Shown here: positions 1 to 8,957 of the stretch, piece by piece
Layout: each line of letters begins with the position of its first letter
Position numbering within the stretch: the stretch's first letter is position 1
From: Streptomyces sp. MST-110588
Lineage (GTDB): Bacteria; Actinomycetota; Actinomycetes; Streptomycetales; Streptomycetaceae
Direction: 5' to 3'
DNA: 64,000 bases
NCBI RefSeq assembly: GCF_022695595.1
Contig: NZ_CP074380.1
Location: forward strand, 4,943,501 to 5,007,500
Program-made: the position numbers and the translations under genes
The notes under the pieces: model-generated
Seen by the model: the letters and a program-made list of their open reading frames with translations, nothing else
What the model was told of the DNA's origin: nothing
Database searches by the model: none

Positions 1-131
1 AAGTGCGTGTTGTCCGTATTTGGAACTGGATGCGCATTGTTCGGCTACCGAAGCGCGTATCAAAGGCGTAGGGTTCACTGAGCGCAGTGGTGAACAACCA
101 GACAGCGAGACAGCAAGAGAGGTGCGCGCGC

Positions 132-500
132 ATGGACCGCGGGACGGTCGGCAGTGCAAGCCGGGGCCGGCTTCATGTCGAGATCCGGCATCACGGTGCG
201 AGCGCGGTCGTGACCGCCGCGGGTGAGCTCGATCACCACACCGCGGACCTGTTGCGTGAATCACTGGAAAGCTGCGTCGCCGACGGCTTCGCGCGGCTGG
301 TCGTGGACTGCTCGCGGCTGGAGTTCATGGACTCGACCGGTCTGAACGTACTACTGGGGGCCCGCCTGAAGGCGGAGGCCGAGGGGGGCGCGGTTCATTT
401 GGCCGGAATGCGGTCCGTGGTGGCCAGGGTCTTCGAGATCACCGGCGCGGAAGCGGTCTTCACCGTGCACGACTCCCTCGATGCGGCCCTCGCCGACTGA
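132..500 (+). CDS. STAS-domain anti-sigma factor antagonist
   Basis: A 122-residue protein that is essentially one STAS domain of the SpoIIAA/RsbV/BldG type. Such proteins bind an anti-sigma kinase in the cytoplasm and free its sigma factor when unphosphorylated. The core reads as a beta-strand with GELDHHTAD, then VVDCSRLEFMDSTGLNVLL. The serine of DSTGL (about residue 75) is the expected phosphorylation site. I chose ATG 132 over ATG 87 because AGAGAGG lies just upstream and the domain needs no longer N-terminus. The next gene (693) encodes a GHKL ATPase of the anti-sigma kinase class, so the two may be functional partners, although 190 bases separate them. No sigma factor gene is visible in the window; it may lie upstream. 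The family is firm; the partner is inferred. Confidence 0.88.
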   Translation: MDRGTVGSASRGRLHVEIRHHGASAVVTAAGELDHHTADLLRESLESCVADGFARLVVDCSRLEFMDSTGLNVLLGARLKAEAEGGAVHLAGMRSVVARVFEITGAEAVFTVHDSLDAALAD

Positions 501-692
501 CGATGGAGGCGGGGGTGAGGGAACGGCGGTGTCCGCGAAGGCCGCTTCCCCGGACGCGTTGGCCGCGTCACAACTTCTGTGCCCAAGAAGTGGGTGTTCT
601 CACGGTCCGGTCGGGCAGGAGACATCTGAATCTGTTGAATCTGTCAGGTAACCGTTGACCGTGAAATGGCGAATCGGTGAGGTGAAGCGCTG

Positions 693-1223
693 ATGAGCAC
701 CACCCGGCCGTACCCGCCGGGCGACCTGGGTCCGGAGCCGGGCCCCCATGGCCCTGGCGGCATGGGTGCCCCCGTCGCCGGCGCTCCCTCCGATTCCCTC
801 GCCCCGGTGCCGGTCGGCCAGATCCGCAGGCTGCGCCTCACCGGTGTCGCCGGGGCCGTCGTACGCGCCCGGGACTTCGCCCGGGAGGCCCTGCACGACT
901 GGGGATGGCTGCCGGCCGAGGCCGCCGACCGGCGGGCCGCCGCCGAGGACGTCCTGCTCGTGGTCTCCGAACTCGTCACCAACGCCTGTCTGCACGCCGA
1001 AGGCCCCGAGGAGCTGCGGCTGCGCTGCGACAGCAAGAAGCTGCGGCTGGAGGTCACCGACCTCGGGGCGGGCTCGCCCGCACCCCGCACCCCGCACCGC
1101 GCCGGCCGGCCCGGCGGACACGGCATGTTCATCGTGCAGCGGCTGTGCCTGGACTGGGGGGTCGTACGCAACCCGGACGGCGCCGGAAAGACGGTGTGGG
1201 CGGAGCTGGCCGCTCCGGCGTAG
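693..1223 (+). CDS. ATP-binding protein, anti-sigma regulatory kinase-like (HATPase_c)
   Basis: This 176-residue protein carries a single Bergerat-fold ATPase domain like SpoIIAB/RsbW and the many Streptomyces single-domain regulators. Visible boxes are the N box VVSELVTNACLHA, the G1 box DLGAG and the G2 region GGHGMFIVQRL. The first 40 or so residues are Pro/Gly-rich and probably disordered. Family members phosphorylate a STAS antagonist or bind a sigma factor directly; the STAS gene at 132 is the obvious candidate partner. ATG 693 is preceded by GGTGAGGTGAAG, a plausible ribosome site. The kinase activity and target are inferred from family and neighbourhood only. Confidence 0.87.
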   Translation: MSTTRPYPPGDLGPEPGPHGPGGMGAPVAGAPSDSLAPVPVGQIRRLRLTGVAGAVVRARDFAREALHDWGWLPAEAADRRAAAEDVLLVVSELVTNACLHAEGPEELRLRCDSKKLRLEVTDLGAGSPAPRTPHRAGRPGGHGMFIVQRLCLDWGVVRNPDGAGKTVWAELAAPA

Positions 1224-1323
1224 CCCGCGCCGTGCGGTCCGTGGCCGGCAGGCCGCGGTCCGTGACCGGCGATCCGCGGTCCGTGGTTCCCGGCGCGCCG
1301 GGCCGTACGCGGGTTCTGCTGTT

Positions 1324-1400
1324 CCGTCGCCCGTCGCCCGTCGCCCGTCGCCCGTCGCCCGTCGCCCGTCGCCCGTCGCCCGTCGCCCGCCGCCCGCCGC
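1324..1400. repeat. Heptameric tandem array (CCGTCGC)
   Basis: Nine perfect head-to-tail copies of CCGTCGC are followed by two CCGCCGC variants. They lie in the 426-base gap between the ATPase gene (ends 1223) and the LPQTG protein gene (starts 1650). Nothing else is recognisable in that gap apart from a ribosome site before 1650. Confidence 0.95.
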
Positions 1401-1649
1401 CCATTGCATCGCCCGTTCTTCCGCCTCGCGTTCCGGACCCCATTCCGGCCCGGTCCCGCTTCCCGCCCCCGCGGGCCTTTCCGTTCCCCTTCTCATGGTT
1501 CTCATGGAACCCTCCTGTCCCACGACCGGAGCGATCCGGCCTGTTCTGTGACTTCCCTCGACAAGGTCCCCGGCGTACCTTGAGCGACTCCATCTGATGT
1601 GCCGTCAGGAACATCGGGCGGCGCGCACTCGCGAGAAGGGGAGCTCGGT

Positions 1650-2402
1650 GTGACCCGCTTCCACGAACAGCACGGCAGGCGCCCCCGCCGCGCGGCCGGC
1701 CTGGCCGCGACCGTGGCACTGACGGCGGGATCCGCGGTCTGCCTCACCGCACCGGCCGCGCACGCCCAGGTGGTCGGCGTCAACTACCAGTGCAAGACGC
1801 CCATCGGCAGCAAGGGCGCGGTCTCGCCCATCGACATCAAGAGCACCCGCAGCGGCAGCGGCTACCGGCTCGTGATGTCCTTCCAGAAGGGCGTCTCCTC
1901 CAGCCCGGTCGAACTGGGCGCGGGCGCCATGAAGCCGAGCGCGCTCATCAAGCTGGGCGGCGCGGAGAGCGGCACCGTACCGGTGTCGGGGCCGCCCAAC
2001 GACAAGGCGGTTCCCGCCAACACGCCCATCAAGATCAGCGATCTGAGCGGTACATACACCCCGAAGAAGAGCGGCGAGGTCACCTTCACGGCCGGCACGC
2101 TCACCATCTCGGCGCTGGGCACGACCACCACCTGTACGCCGAGCAACAACCCTAGGCCCTCGCTCACGCTGGACGTCAAGGAATCGGGCGGCTCCGGCGG
2201 CGGCACGTCCGCGGGCTCCGGCTCCTCCGGCGGTTCCTCCTCCGCGGGCTCCGGCTCCTCCTCCGCGGGGACCTCCGCCGGTGAGCAGCTTCCGCAGACC
2301 GGCCCGGCCGACTCCGCCGTCGCCCTGGGCACACTCGGCGGAACCGTCCTGCTCGCCGGGGCGGCCGGGGCACTGTGGCTCTCCCGCCGCCACAAGGCGT
2401 AG
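1650..2402 (+). CDS. Secreted LPQTG-anchored cell-surface protein
   Basis: A 250-residue secreted protein. A signal peptide with twin basic residues and an Ala-rich core ends near AHAQ. The body, starting VVGVNYQCKTP, is a beta-rich domain of about 140 residues with two cysteines, resembling Streptomyces secreted domains of the DUF6801 type (recognised from memory, not searched). A Gly/Ser/Ala-rich linker (about residues 180-210) leads to LPQTG, a hydrophobic helix and a basic tail SRRHKA: a complete sortase signal. GTG 1650 is chosen because AAGGGGAG precedes it by a short spacer and it gives a normal signal peptide; the upstream ATG at 1599 has neither. The next gene overlaps its 3' end, so the pair is probably co-translated. 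The substrate bound at the surface is unknown. Confidence 0.85.
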   Translation: MTRFHEQHGRRPRRAAGLAATVALTAGSAVCLTAPAAHAQVVGVNYQCKTPIGSKGAVSPIDIKSTRSGSGYRLVMSFQKGVSSSPVELGAGAMKPSALIKLGGAESGTVPVSGPPNDKAVPANTPIKISDLSGTYTPKKSGEVTFTAGTLTISALGTTTTCTPSNNPRPSLTLDVKESGGSGGGTSAGSGSSGGSSSAGSGSSSAGTSAGEQLPQTGPADSAVALGTLGGTVLLAGAAGALWLSRRHKA

Positions 2403-3445
2403 CCCCCGCCGGACCGGGCCCCGGCAGGGCGCCCGCACGGGTCCGCACGCTCCGCCGGGCAGCCGCCGTGTGCGCGGCTTCGGCCCTCCTCGCACTCCCC
2501 GCGACAAGCACCACGGCGGCGGCGGAGGACCGGCCCGCCGCCCCACGGACCTCCGTGGCGGACGACCACCCCTCCGTAGGGCTCTCCGGAAAGGAGGCGG
2601 CCAAGGGCGGCACCGTCACCGTCACGGGCCGGGGCTGGCGACCCCGGGCGCTGCTGACGGTCCTGATCTGCGGGCAGAACATGGCCGGCGGCACCGACAC
2701 CTGCGCCAACGGTGCCGGCCGGGCCGTGACCACCGGCGGCGACGGCTCCTTCCGCAGGTCCCTCCCGGTGGCCGAGCCGCCCCGGCCCTGCCCCTGCGTC
2801 GTCCATGTCGCCACCGTCACCGGCCCGGCCGCCTCCGCCGCCACCGCCTTGCGCATCACCGGCCACCCGGTCGCCCCCGTACCCCGCGAGCCGGACGGGG
2901 CCCCGCTGACCGCACTCGCCCCGCCGCGCCTGGAGGGCAGCAGCGGCCTGCTGACCTGGTTCGGCGCGCCGCCACGGCGCCGGCTGGTGGTGACCGTCGG
3001 CAACCGGACCCCGGACCCGGTCAGGAACCCGGTCTTCGAGGTCGGCGTCGCGCACGGCGTCTACGCCCCGGCCTGGGAGGAGCAGCAGTGGCGGGGCACC
3101 GTCCCCGCAGGCGGGCGGGCGCGGATCAGCCTGCCGGTCGAGCTGGCGGCGGGCGCGCACGGCGACTACTACGTCTCCCTGAAGCACGCCGGCAAGATCC
3201 TGGCCGAGCAGCCCTGGGGCGTCGGCCGGCCGTGGGGCGTAACGCTGTTCCGGCTGCTGCTGTGCCTCGTCGTCCCGGCCGCGGTCTTCCGCATCGGGAT
3301 GGCGGCCGTGGACCGCCTGCGCCCCCGGGACGCGGCACCCCCGGCCCGTACGCGGGGCGGCCGGTCCCGTACGCCGCAACCGGACCGCACACCGCGCAGG
3401 CCCCGTACGCGCCCCTCCGGGCGGCACCGGAGCCCCCGCACCTAG
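2375..3445 (+). CDS. Membrane-anchored protein with neocarzinostatin-like domain
   Basis: A 356-residue protein starting at GTG 2375, inside the end of the LPQTG gene (28-base overlap). No better start is visible before the signal-like hydrophobic stretch ending near TTAAAED. Residues about 65-165 show the pattern of the neocarzinostatin apoprotein fold: a G-GG-TVTVTGRGW strand, LLTVLICGQ, a cysteine pair, a DGSF turn, then CPCVVHVATVTG. A second Ig-like region follows, then one membrane helix (WGVTLFRLLLCLVVPAA) and a basic Arg/Pro-rich tail. Overlap with the sortase substrate suggests the two act together at the cell surface. Nothing shows that it binds an enediyne; the fold is used widely in Streptomyces exported proteins. 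The domain assignment rests on motif reading alone. Confidence 0.72.
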   Translation: MALPPPQGVAPAGPGPGRAPARVRTLRRAAAVCAASALLALPATSTTAAAEDRPAAPRTSVADDHPSVGLSGKEAAKGGTVTVTGRGWRPRALLTVLICGQNMAGGTDTCANGAGRAVTTGGDGSFRRSLPVAEPPRPCPCVVHVATVTGPAASAATALRITGHPVAPVPREPDGAPLTALAPPRLEGSSGLLTWFGAPPRRRLVVTVGNRTPDPVRNPVFEVGVAHGVYAPAWEEQQWRGTVPAGGRARISLPVELAAGAHGDYYVSLKHAGKILAEQPWGVGRPWGVTLFRLLLCLVVPAAVFRIGMAAVDRLRPRDAAPPARTRGGRSRTPQPDRTPRRPRTRPSGRHRSPRT

Positions 3446-3526
3446 CCGACCGCCCCACCGGGACCGGCAAGCGGCCCCGACAGCAGCCCCGACAGCAGCC
3501 CCGACAACGGCCCCGCGCACGCGAAA

Positions 3527-3554
3527 GGGCCCGGCACCCTCAGGTGCCGGGCCC
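3527..3554. terminator. Bidirectional hairpin terminator
   Basis: A perfect 12-base-pair stem (GGGCCCGGCACC with GGTGCCGGGCCC) around a CTCA loop lies between convergent genes ending at 3445 and 3587. It could stop transcription from both sides. Confidence 0.85.
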
Positions 3555-3586
3555 TCCTCACGTACAGAAGGCGTCCGCGGTCCGCG

Positions 3587-5113
3587 TCAGCGCACGTCGC
3601 CCATCTGCTCGTTGATCCGCTTGCGGTACATGTAGACGGCGAGGCCGGCTCCGGTCGCGAGCACGCCCTCGACTATCAGCGCGCCCATTCCCACCAGGTC
3701 GGCGCCGCCGATGGTGGCGAGGCTGATGACGCTGTCACCGGCGGTGTTGGCCAGGAACCACACGCCCATCATCTGGCTGGCGTACTTCGCCGGGGCCAGC
3801 TTGGTGGTCACCGACAGGCCGACGGGGGAGACGCACAGCTCACCCATGGTCTGGAGGCCGTAGACGGTGATCAGCCACATCGGGCTGACCTTGGTGCCGT
3901 CCTCGGACATCAGCATCGGGATGACGAAGAAGAAGTACGAGAAGCCGATGAGGACCATGCCCATGGTGAACTTCACCGTGGTGTTGGGCTCCTTGCTGCG
4001 GCGGGACAGCGCCAGCCAGGCCGAGGCGAAGACCGGGGCCAGTGCCAGCACCCACAGCGGGTTGACCGCCTGGAAGTACGAGGACGGGAAGCCCAGGCCG
4101 AAGATCGTGTCGGCGGTGTTCTTCTCGGCGAAGATGCTCAGCGTGGAGCCGGCCTGGTCGAAGATCATCCAGAACAGGGCGGCTGCGACGAAGATCCAGA
4201 CGTAGCTGCTGACCTTGCTCTGCTCGGCAGCCGTCAGCTCCTTGTCCCGCTTGATGCGGAACATCACCACGAACGGGGTGATGATGCCGATCAGGGCGAG
4301 CGGGATCAGCGCCCAGTTGATGGAGAAGAGCCCGGCGCCGCCGACGACACCGTAGAAGACGGCGACGATCGCGAGCCACATCAGGCCCTTGAGCAGCCAG
4401 CTCTTGCGCTCCTGCGCCGACAGCGGGGTCGGGACCTGGCTGCTCTTGACGTTCAGGTGCTTGGTGCCTATCAGGAACTGGATCAGACCCAGCGCCATAC
4501 CGACCGCCGCTATACCGAAGCCCAGGTGCCAGTTGACGCTCTGGCCGATGCCGCCGATGACCAGCGGGGCGGCGAAGGACCCGATATTGATGCTCATGTA
4601 GAAGACGGTGAAGCCACCGTCCCGGCGCGGGTCCTTCGGGCCGTTGTAGAGGTGGCCCACCATCGTGGAGATGTTGGACTTCAGCAGACCCGAGCCGAGG
4701 GCCACCATCGCCAGGCCGATGTAGAACGACGGGCCCGGGAGCGCGAGCACGACATGGCCCGCGATGACGACGGAAGAGCCGATGATGACCGTCTTACGGG
4801 GTCCCCAGACACGGTCACCGAACCAGCCACCGGGCATGGCGAGCAGGTAGACCATCGCCATGTAGACGCCGTAGATCGCCAGAGCGCTGGACTCGGTGAT
4901 CCCCAGACCGCCGCCCTGCGAGCCGTCCTTGGCATCGGGACCGCCGGCGATCAGGTACAGGACGAGGAGCGCCCTCATGCCGTAGAAGCTGAACCGCTCC
5001 CACATCTCGGTCATGAAGAGGGTGGCCAGGCCGCGGGGGTGGCCGAAGAAGGTCTTGCCGCCGGTGTCAGGGGTTCCCTGCTCGGCCGCGTCCTTCGTCA
5101 GGCTGGACGCCAT
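3587..5113 (-). CDS. POT-family proton-dependent oligopeptide transporter (MFS)
   Basis: A 508-residue membrane protein of the PTR2/POT (DtpT-like) family, which imports di- and tripeptides with protons. The signature ExxER appears near the N-terminus as EMWERFSFYGMRALLVLYL, followed by about 12-14 predicted hydrophobic helices and a short basic C-terminus (YRKRINEQMGDVR). The length fits bacterial POT proteins. The ATG at 5113 is preceded on the minus strand by GGAAG at good spacing and gives the usual start of the family; the 53 codons upstream look like untranslated leader. It is transcribed away from the response regulator gene and stands alone. Substrate specificity cannot be read from the sequence. 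Confidence 0.93.
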   Translation of the reverse strand: MASSLTKDAAEQGTPDTGGKTFFGHPRGLATLFMTEMWERFSFYGMRALLVLYLIAGGPDAKDGSQGGGLGITESSALAIYGVYMAMVYLLAMPGGWFGDRVWGPRKTVIIGSSVVIAGHVVLALPGPSFYIGLAMVALGSGLLKSNISTMVGHLYNGPKDPRRDGGFTVFYMSINIGSFAAPLVIGGIGQSVNWHLGFGIAAVGMALGLIQFLIGTKHLNVKSSQVPTPLSAQERKSWLLKGLMWLAIVAVFYGVVGGAGLFSINWALIPLALIGIITPFVVMFRIKRDKELTAAEQSKVSSYVWIFVAAALFWMIFDQAGSTLSIFAEKNTADTIFGLGFPSSYFQAVNPLWVLALAPVFASAWLALSRRSKEPNTTVKFTMGMVLIGFSYFFFVIPMLMSEDGTKVSPMWLITVYGLQTMGELCVSPVGLSVTTKLAPAKYASQMMGVWFLANTAGDSVISLATIGGADLVGMGALIVEGVLATGAGLAVYMYRKRINEQMGDVR

Positions 5114-5366
5114 GGTGCTTCCTTGGTGTGCTCGGGACGCGTGGGGAGACCGCAGCGCGCCCGGGTCGGTTGACCGGCACCGGCGCCGTACCGCCCGGCC
5201 CCCACGCCCGAGGGGTCCACGCGACGCCACACGAGGAGGAATCGGCAGAGCGGTCGTACACCGGGATCCCACGCCCCCGTGCTTGCTCTGCGCGGCGGAC
5301 CCGGTCGAAGGTCATTCTCTGCGGTACCGGGGCGGGTGGTTCCGGCCCCGCACACCACAGGGACCT

Positions 5367-5472
5367 ATGACGTTGGTGGTGTCATCGGTCTCGGAGGTGA
5401 GGTTGTGCCACAGACGTTCCGACACCATACGTCCCGCATAGGTACCAGTGGGGCGAGTGAGACAACGCTCAC
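5367..5472. promoter_or_regulatory. Inverted repeats in the divergent gap
   Basis: The 566-base gap between the divergent transporter and response regulator genes has two short inverted repeats: ATGAC-N9-GTCAT at 5367-5385 and GTGAG-N6-CTCAC at 5457-5472. Either could be an operator for the transporter or the two-component pair. No regulator is known for them. Nothing else is evident in this gap. Confidence 0.35.
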
Positions 5473-5667
5473 ACCGGCTTCCGGGAACCGTCCGCCGTCC
5501 GTTATCCGACTGCGCGCACGCCCGACCACGGACCGTACTCACCGGCGATCATGAACGCCGCGGACCGTGACCATGAACCGTGCGCACCTGTGACCGGGAA
5601 CCGCGCACCCGTCTGCCGTCCTCCGGCGGGGCCGCCCGGCCCTGCCCGGAGCCGGGACACATCGGAC

Positions 5668-5673
5668 TACCAT
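5668..5673 (+). promoter_or_regulatory. -10 hexamer of a probable leaderless response-regulator mRNA
   Basis: TACCAT ends six bases before ATG 5680, so transcription would begin at or next to the start codon. No ribosome site is seen upstream of this ATG, which fits a leaderless transcript. Confidence 0.5.
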
Positions 5674-5679
5674 CGGCCC

Positions 5680-6356
<677 letters not shown>

Positions 6357-6425
6357 GGCCCCTGCCGCCGGTGCCGCCGGGCGGGAAACCGACGAGAACG
6401 ACCGAACTCCTGCCCGGAGGGCACC

Positions 6426-7673
6426 GTGCGCCGCCGCCTGATCAATTCCACGCTCGCCGTGGTGCTCGTCGTGATCGCCGTCTTCGGGCTCTCGCTCGTC
6501 ATCGTGGAGACCCGCACGATCCAGGCGGGGGCGCAGGAGAGCGTCGTCTCCGAGGCCGTACGGCTCGTCGGCATCGTGGAGAGCCGGCTGGGCAGCGGCG
6601 AGAAACTCACCCCCGACGTCCTGTCGGCGCAGATCACGGGCAAGCGGCACGCGGTGATCGAGGTGCCGGGCAGACGCCCGATCGAGATCGGCCGGCGCCC
6701 CCCGGGCAATGTCATCGAGTCCACGGCGCACGGCGACCGCGGGGAGTCCGTCACCGTCCAGGAGTCCCGCTCCGCGGTCAACTCCGAGATCGGCCGTACG
6801 CTGCTGGTCATCCTGGCCGTGGCGGTGCTGGCCATCCTGGCCGCCGTGGTGCTGGCCATCCGCCAGGCCCGCCGGCTGACCGCGCCGCTGACCGACCTCG
6901 CCGAGACCGCGGAACGGCTGGGCTCCGGCGACCCGCGCCCGCGCCACCGCCGCTACGGGGTCCAGGAGCTGGACCGGGTCGCGGACGTGCTGGACGCCAG
7001 CGCCGAGCGCATCGCGCGGATGCTCACCGCCGAGCGCCGGCTCGCCGCCGACGCCTCCCACCAGCTCCGTACGCCGCTGACCGCGCTGTCCATGCGGCTG
7101 GAGGAGATCACCCTGACCGACGACCCGGACACGGTGAAGGAAGAGGCCACCATCGCGCTGACCCAGGTGGAGCGGCTGACCGACGTCGTCCAGCGGCTGC
7201 TGACCAACTCGCGCGACCCGCGCACCGGCTCGGCCGTCGCCTTCGACCTGGACGAGGTCGTCAAGCAGCAGGTCGAGGAGTGGCGCCCGGCCTACCGCAG
7301 CGCGGGCCGGGCCATCGTGCGCTCCGGCAAGAAGGAGCTGCGGGCGGTCGGCACGCCCGGGGCGGTCGCGCAGGTGCTCGCCACGCTGATCGAGAACTCG
7401 CTGATGCACGGTGCCGGGACGGTCGCGCTGCGTACGCGGGTGACCGGGAACCAGGCCGTGGTGGAGGTCACCGACGCGGGCCGGGGCGTGCCGGCCGACC
7501 TCGGGTCGCGGGTCTTCGAGCGTACGGTCTCGGGCCGTAACTCCACCGGGCTGGGCCTGGCCGTGGCCCGGGACCTGGCGGAGGCCGACGGCGGGCGGCT
7601 GGAGCTGCTCCAGCAGCATCCGCCGGTCTTCGCGCTGTTCCTGGCGCGGGAGGCGGAATCCGGGACGGAATAG
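6426..7673 (+). CDS. Two-component sensor histidine kinase
   Basis: A 415-residue membrane kinase. It has a short N-terminus, a first membrane helix (about residues 10-28), an extracytoplasmic region of roughly 100 residues, a second helix (VILAVAVLAILAAVVLAI) and a HAMP linker. The dimerisation/phosphoacceptor motif is ASHQLRTPLTAL, whose His is the phosphorylation site. The ATPase has an N box LIENSLMHG, DAGRGVP and STGLGLAVARDLAEADGG. GTG 6426 follows CCCGGAGGGCACC, a strong ribosome site. It is co-directional with the response regulator at 5680 and is surely its cognate kinase. The signal sensed is unknown; the sensor loop shows no recognised domain. Confidence 0.93.
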   Translation: MRRRLINSTLAVVLVVIAVFGLSLVIVETRTIQAGAQESVVSEAVRLVGIVESRLGSGEKLTPDVLSAQITGKRHAVIEVPGRRPIEIGRRPPGNVIESTAHGDRGESVTVQESRSAVNSEIGRTLLVILAVAVLAILAAVVLAIRQARRLTAPLTDLAETAERLGSGDPRPRHRRYGVQELDRVADVLDASAERIARMLTAERRLAADASHQLRTPLTALSMRLEEITLTDDPDTVKEEATIALTQVERLTDVVQRLLTNSRDPRTGSAVAFDLDEVVKQQVEEWRPAYRSAGRAIVRSGKKELRAVGTPGAVAQVLATLIENSLMHGAGTVALRTRVTGNQAVVEVTDAGRGVPADLGSRVFERTVSGRNSTGLGLAVARDLAEADGGRLELLQQHPPVFALFLAREAESGTE

Positions 7674-7680
7674 GGGCGGA

Positions 7681-7769
7681 GAACCGTTCATCCTGACCTG
7701 GACGAGCCGTTCGTCCTGCTTGGACGAGCCGTTCACCCTGCCCGGGCGAGCCGTTCGTCCCGCTTGTGG
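7681..7769. repeat. Four tandem 22-23-base repeats
   Basis: Units of the form GAGCCGTTCRTCCTGCTTGG occur four times (7681-7703, 7704-7725, 7726-7747, 7748-7769) with a few substitutions. They fill the gap between the convergent kinase and GtrA genes and take the place where a terminator would be expected. Confidence 0.9.
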
Positions 7770-7781
7770 GCCGCCGCCCCG

Positions 7782-8285
7782 CTACTTGCCGGCGCCCTCG
7801 GTCTTCTTGGCGAGGACCGGCGCCGGCGGAGCGATCAGCCCGGGGCCGGGAGCGGGCAGCGCCCGGAAGACCCAGGTGCGGTAGGACCAGAACCTGAAGA
7901 GCGTGGCGACACCGATGCCCAGGAACTTGAAGATGTTGCTCTGGAGTCTGCTGTCCCAGCCGAACCAGTACGTCGCCACGTACAGCACGCCGTTCTCGAT
8001 CAGCAGGCCGACCACGCTGAACAGCAGGAAGAGGGTGAGTTCCCTGGTGCGCCCGCTCTTCTCGCGGTCCCGGTAGGTGAAGTAGCGGTATCCCAGGTAG
8101 TTGGTGCCGGTGGCCACCACCGTCGCCACGATGCTGGCCCGTACCACCGGCAGCTCGGTGAGCTGCCGTACGAGGTTGAAGACGGCGAAGTTGACCACGA
8201 CCCCCGCGCCGCCGACGGCACCGAACTTCACGACCTCGCGGGCCAGCGCGTCCAGCCTGGCCCGGAGTACGCTCCGCTCACTCAT
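7782..8285 (-). CDS. GtrA-family membrane protein
   Basis: A 167-residue protein with four hydrophobic helices typical of GtrA. Landmarks are VVKFGAVGGAGVVVNFAVFN near the N-terminus and NYLGYRYFTYRD between helices two and three. The C-terminal part has FKFLGIGVATLFRFWSYRTWVF, with the conserved aromatic/basic end. GtrA-like proteins act in export or flipping of prenyl-linked sugars for surface polysaccharides, which fits the wall-glycopolymer genes elsewhere in the window. ATG 8285 is preferred to the longer frame from 8351 because the family begins just before the first helix; a GGAG lies rather far upstream. The substrate is not known. Confidence 0.88.
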   Translation of the reverse strand: MSERSVLRARLDALAREVVKFGAVGGAGVVVNFAVFNLVRQLTELPVVRASIVATVVATGTNYLGYRYFTYRDREKSGRTRELTLFLLFSVVGLLIENGVLYVATYWFGWDSRLQSNIFKFLGIGVATLFRFWSYRTWVFRALPAPGPGLIAPPAPVLAKKTEGAGK

Positions 8286-8385
8286 AGTGATTGTTCTACT
8301 CCTGATGGGGGCGTGTGGGCGGCGGCCGTCAACCTCAGTCCGCGTCCTCATGCTAACCAGGGCCCCTGGGTGCTGCCTCCCGCCC

Positions 8386-8823
8386 TCAGCGCACCGTCAC
8401 CCGGAAGTTGACGCTGCGGGCGCCCCGCTCGACGGCCCCGGGGGTGCCGCAGCGCAGGCAGTGCAGCAGCCGCAGATCCGTACGCCCCACGCCCGTCGCC
8501 TCGAACTCCAGGTACCGCGAACCGCCGCCCGACCCGTTCTCGCCCGGCGGCGCGTCGCTGTCGAAATGGCTGCCGACGGCCCTGAGAACGGCCGGATCCG
8601 GCTCGGGGGCGGCGATGACCCACCGGTAGCCGGTGCCGGGATCGTCCTTGAGCCGTACGGAGAAGCGGTCCCCGGCGGACACCGCTATCTCCGAATCGCC
8701 CTCGTCGTAGACGACCGGCCCGGAGAGCAGGGTGACCACCGCGAAGACGGCGACCACCAGGGCCACGACCGCCAGGGCGATCCCCGCCGTCCTGGACGGC
8801 TTGGCTATGTCGCCCTCACCCAT
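8386..8823 (-). CDS. Membrane-anchored protease inhibitor I42 (chagasin-like) protein
   Basis: A 145-residue protein with one N-terminal membrane helix (about residues 14-34) and an extracytoplasmic beta domain. The motif DDPGTGYRWVI matches the first loop of I42 inhibitors (usually NPTTGYxW), which block papain-like cysteine proteases. Later loops (GGGSRYLEFEAT, then VNFRVTV) fit the fold. An added feature is a pair of cysteines in LHCLRCGTPG where family members usually have an RPW-type loop; this may form a disulfide or bind a metal. The target protease is unknown and none is encoded nearby. It is probably co-directional with GtrA but 100 bases apart. Family confidence is moderate because the third loop is atypical. 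Confidence 0.75.
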   Translation of the reverse strand: MGEGDIAKPSRTAGIALAVVALVVAVFAVVTLLSGPVVYDEGDSEIAVSAGDRFSVRLKDDPGTGYRWVIAAPEPDPAVLRAVGSHFDSDAPPGENGSGGGSRYLEFEATGVGRTDLRLLHCLRCGTPGAVERGARSVNFRVTVR

Positions 8824-8945
8824 CGCCGCGCCCCCTTCCCGCAGCCGCTCGCGCGGACGCGGCGAGCCTATCGCCCGAGGTGTGCGCCGCCATCGGCTCT
8901 TGGAGCTTCCTCCAAGAGGGGGGTGGGGCGGGACGGTTGTGCGGA

Positions 8946-8951
8946 TACCCT
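8946..8951 (+). promoter_or_regulatory. -10 hexamer of a probable leaderless purK mRNA
   Basis: TACCCT lies six bases before GTG 8958. The GGAGG between them is only one base from the start, too close to act as a normal ribosome site, so a leaderless message is the simpler reading. Confidence 0.45.
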
Positions 8952-8957
8952 GGAGGC

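Noticed and set aside
1324..1400. Possible CRISPR-like array
   Set aside because: Seven-base units without spacers are simple tandem repeats; no cas genes are in the window.
2375..3445. Enediyne biosynthesis or resistance gene
   Set aside because: The neocarzinostatin-like fold alone does not imply an enediyne; no polyketide or cofactor genes are nearby.
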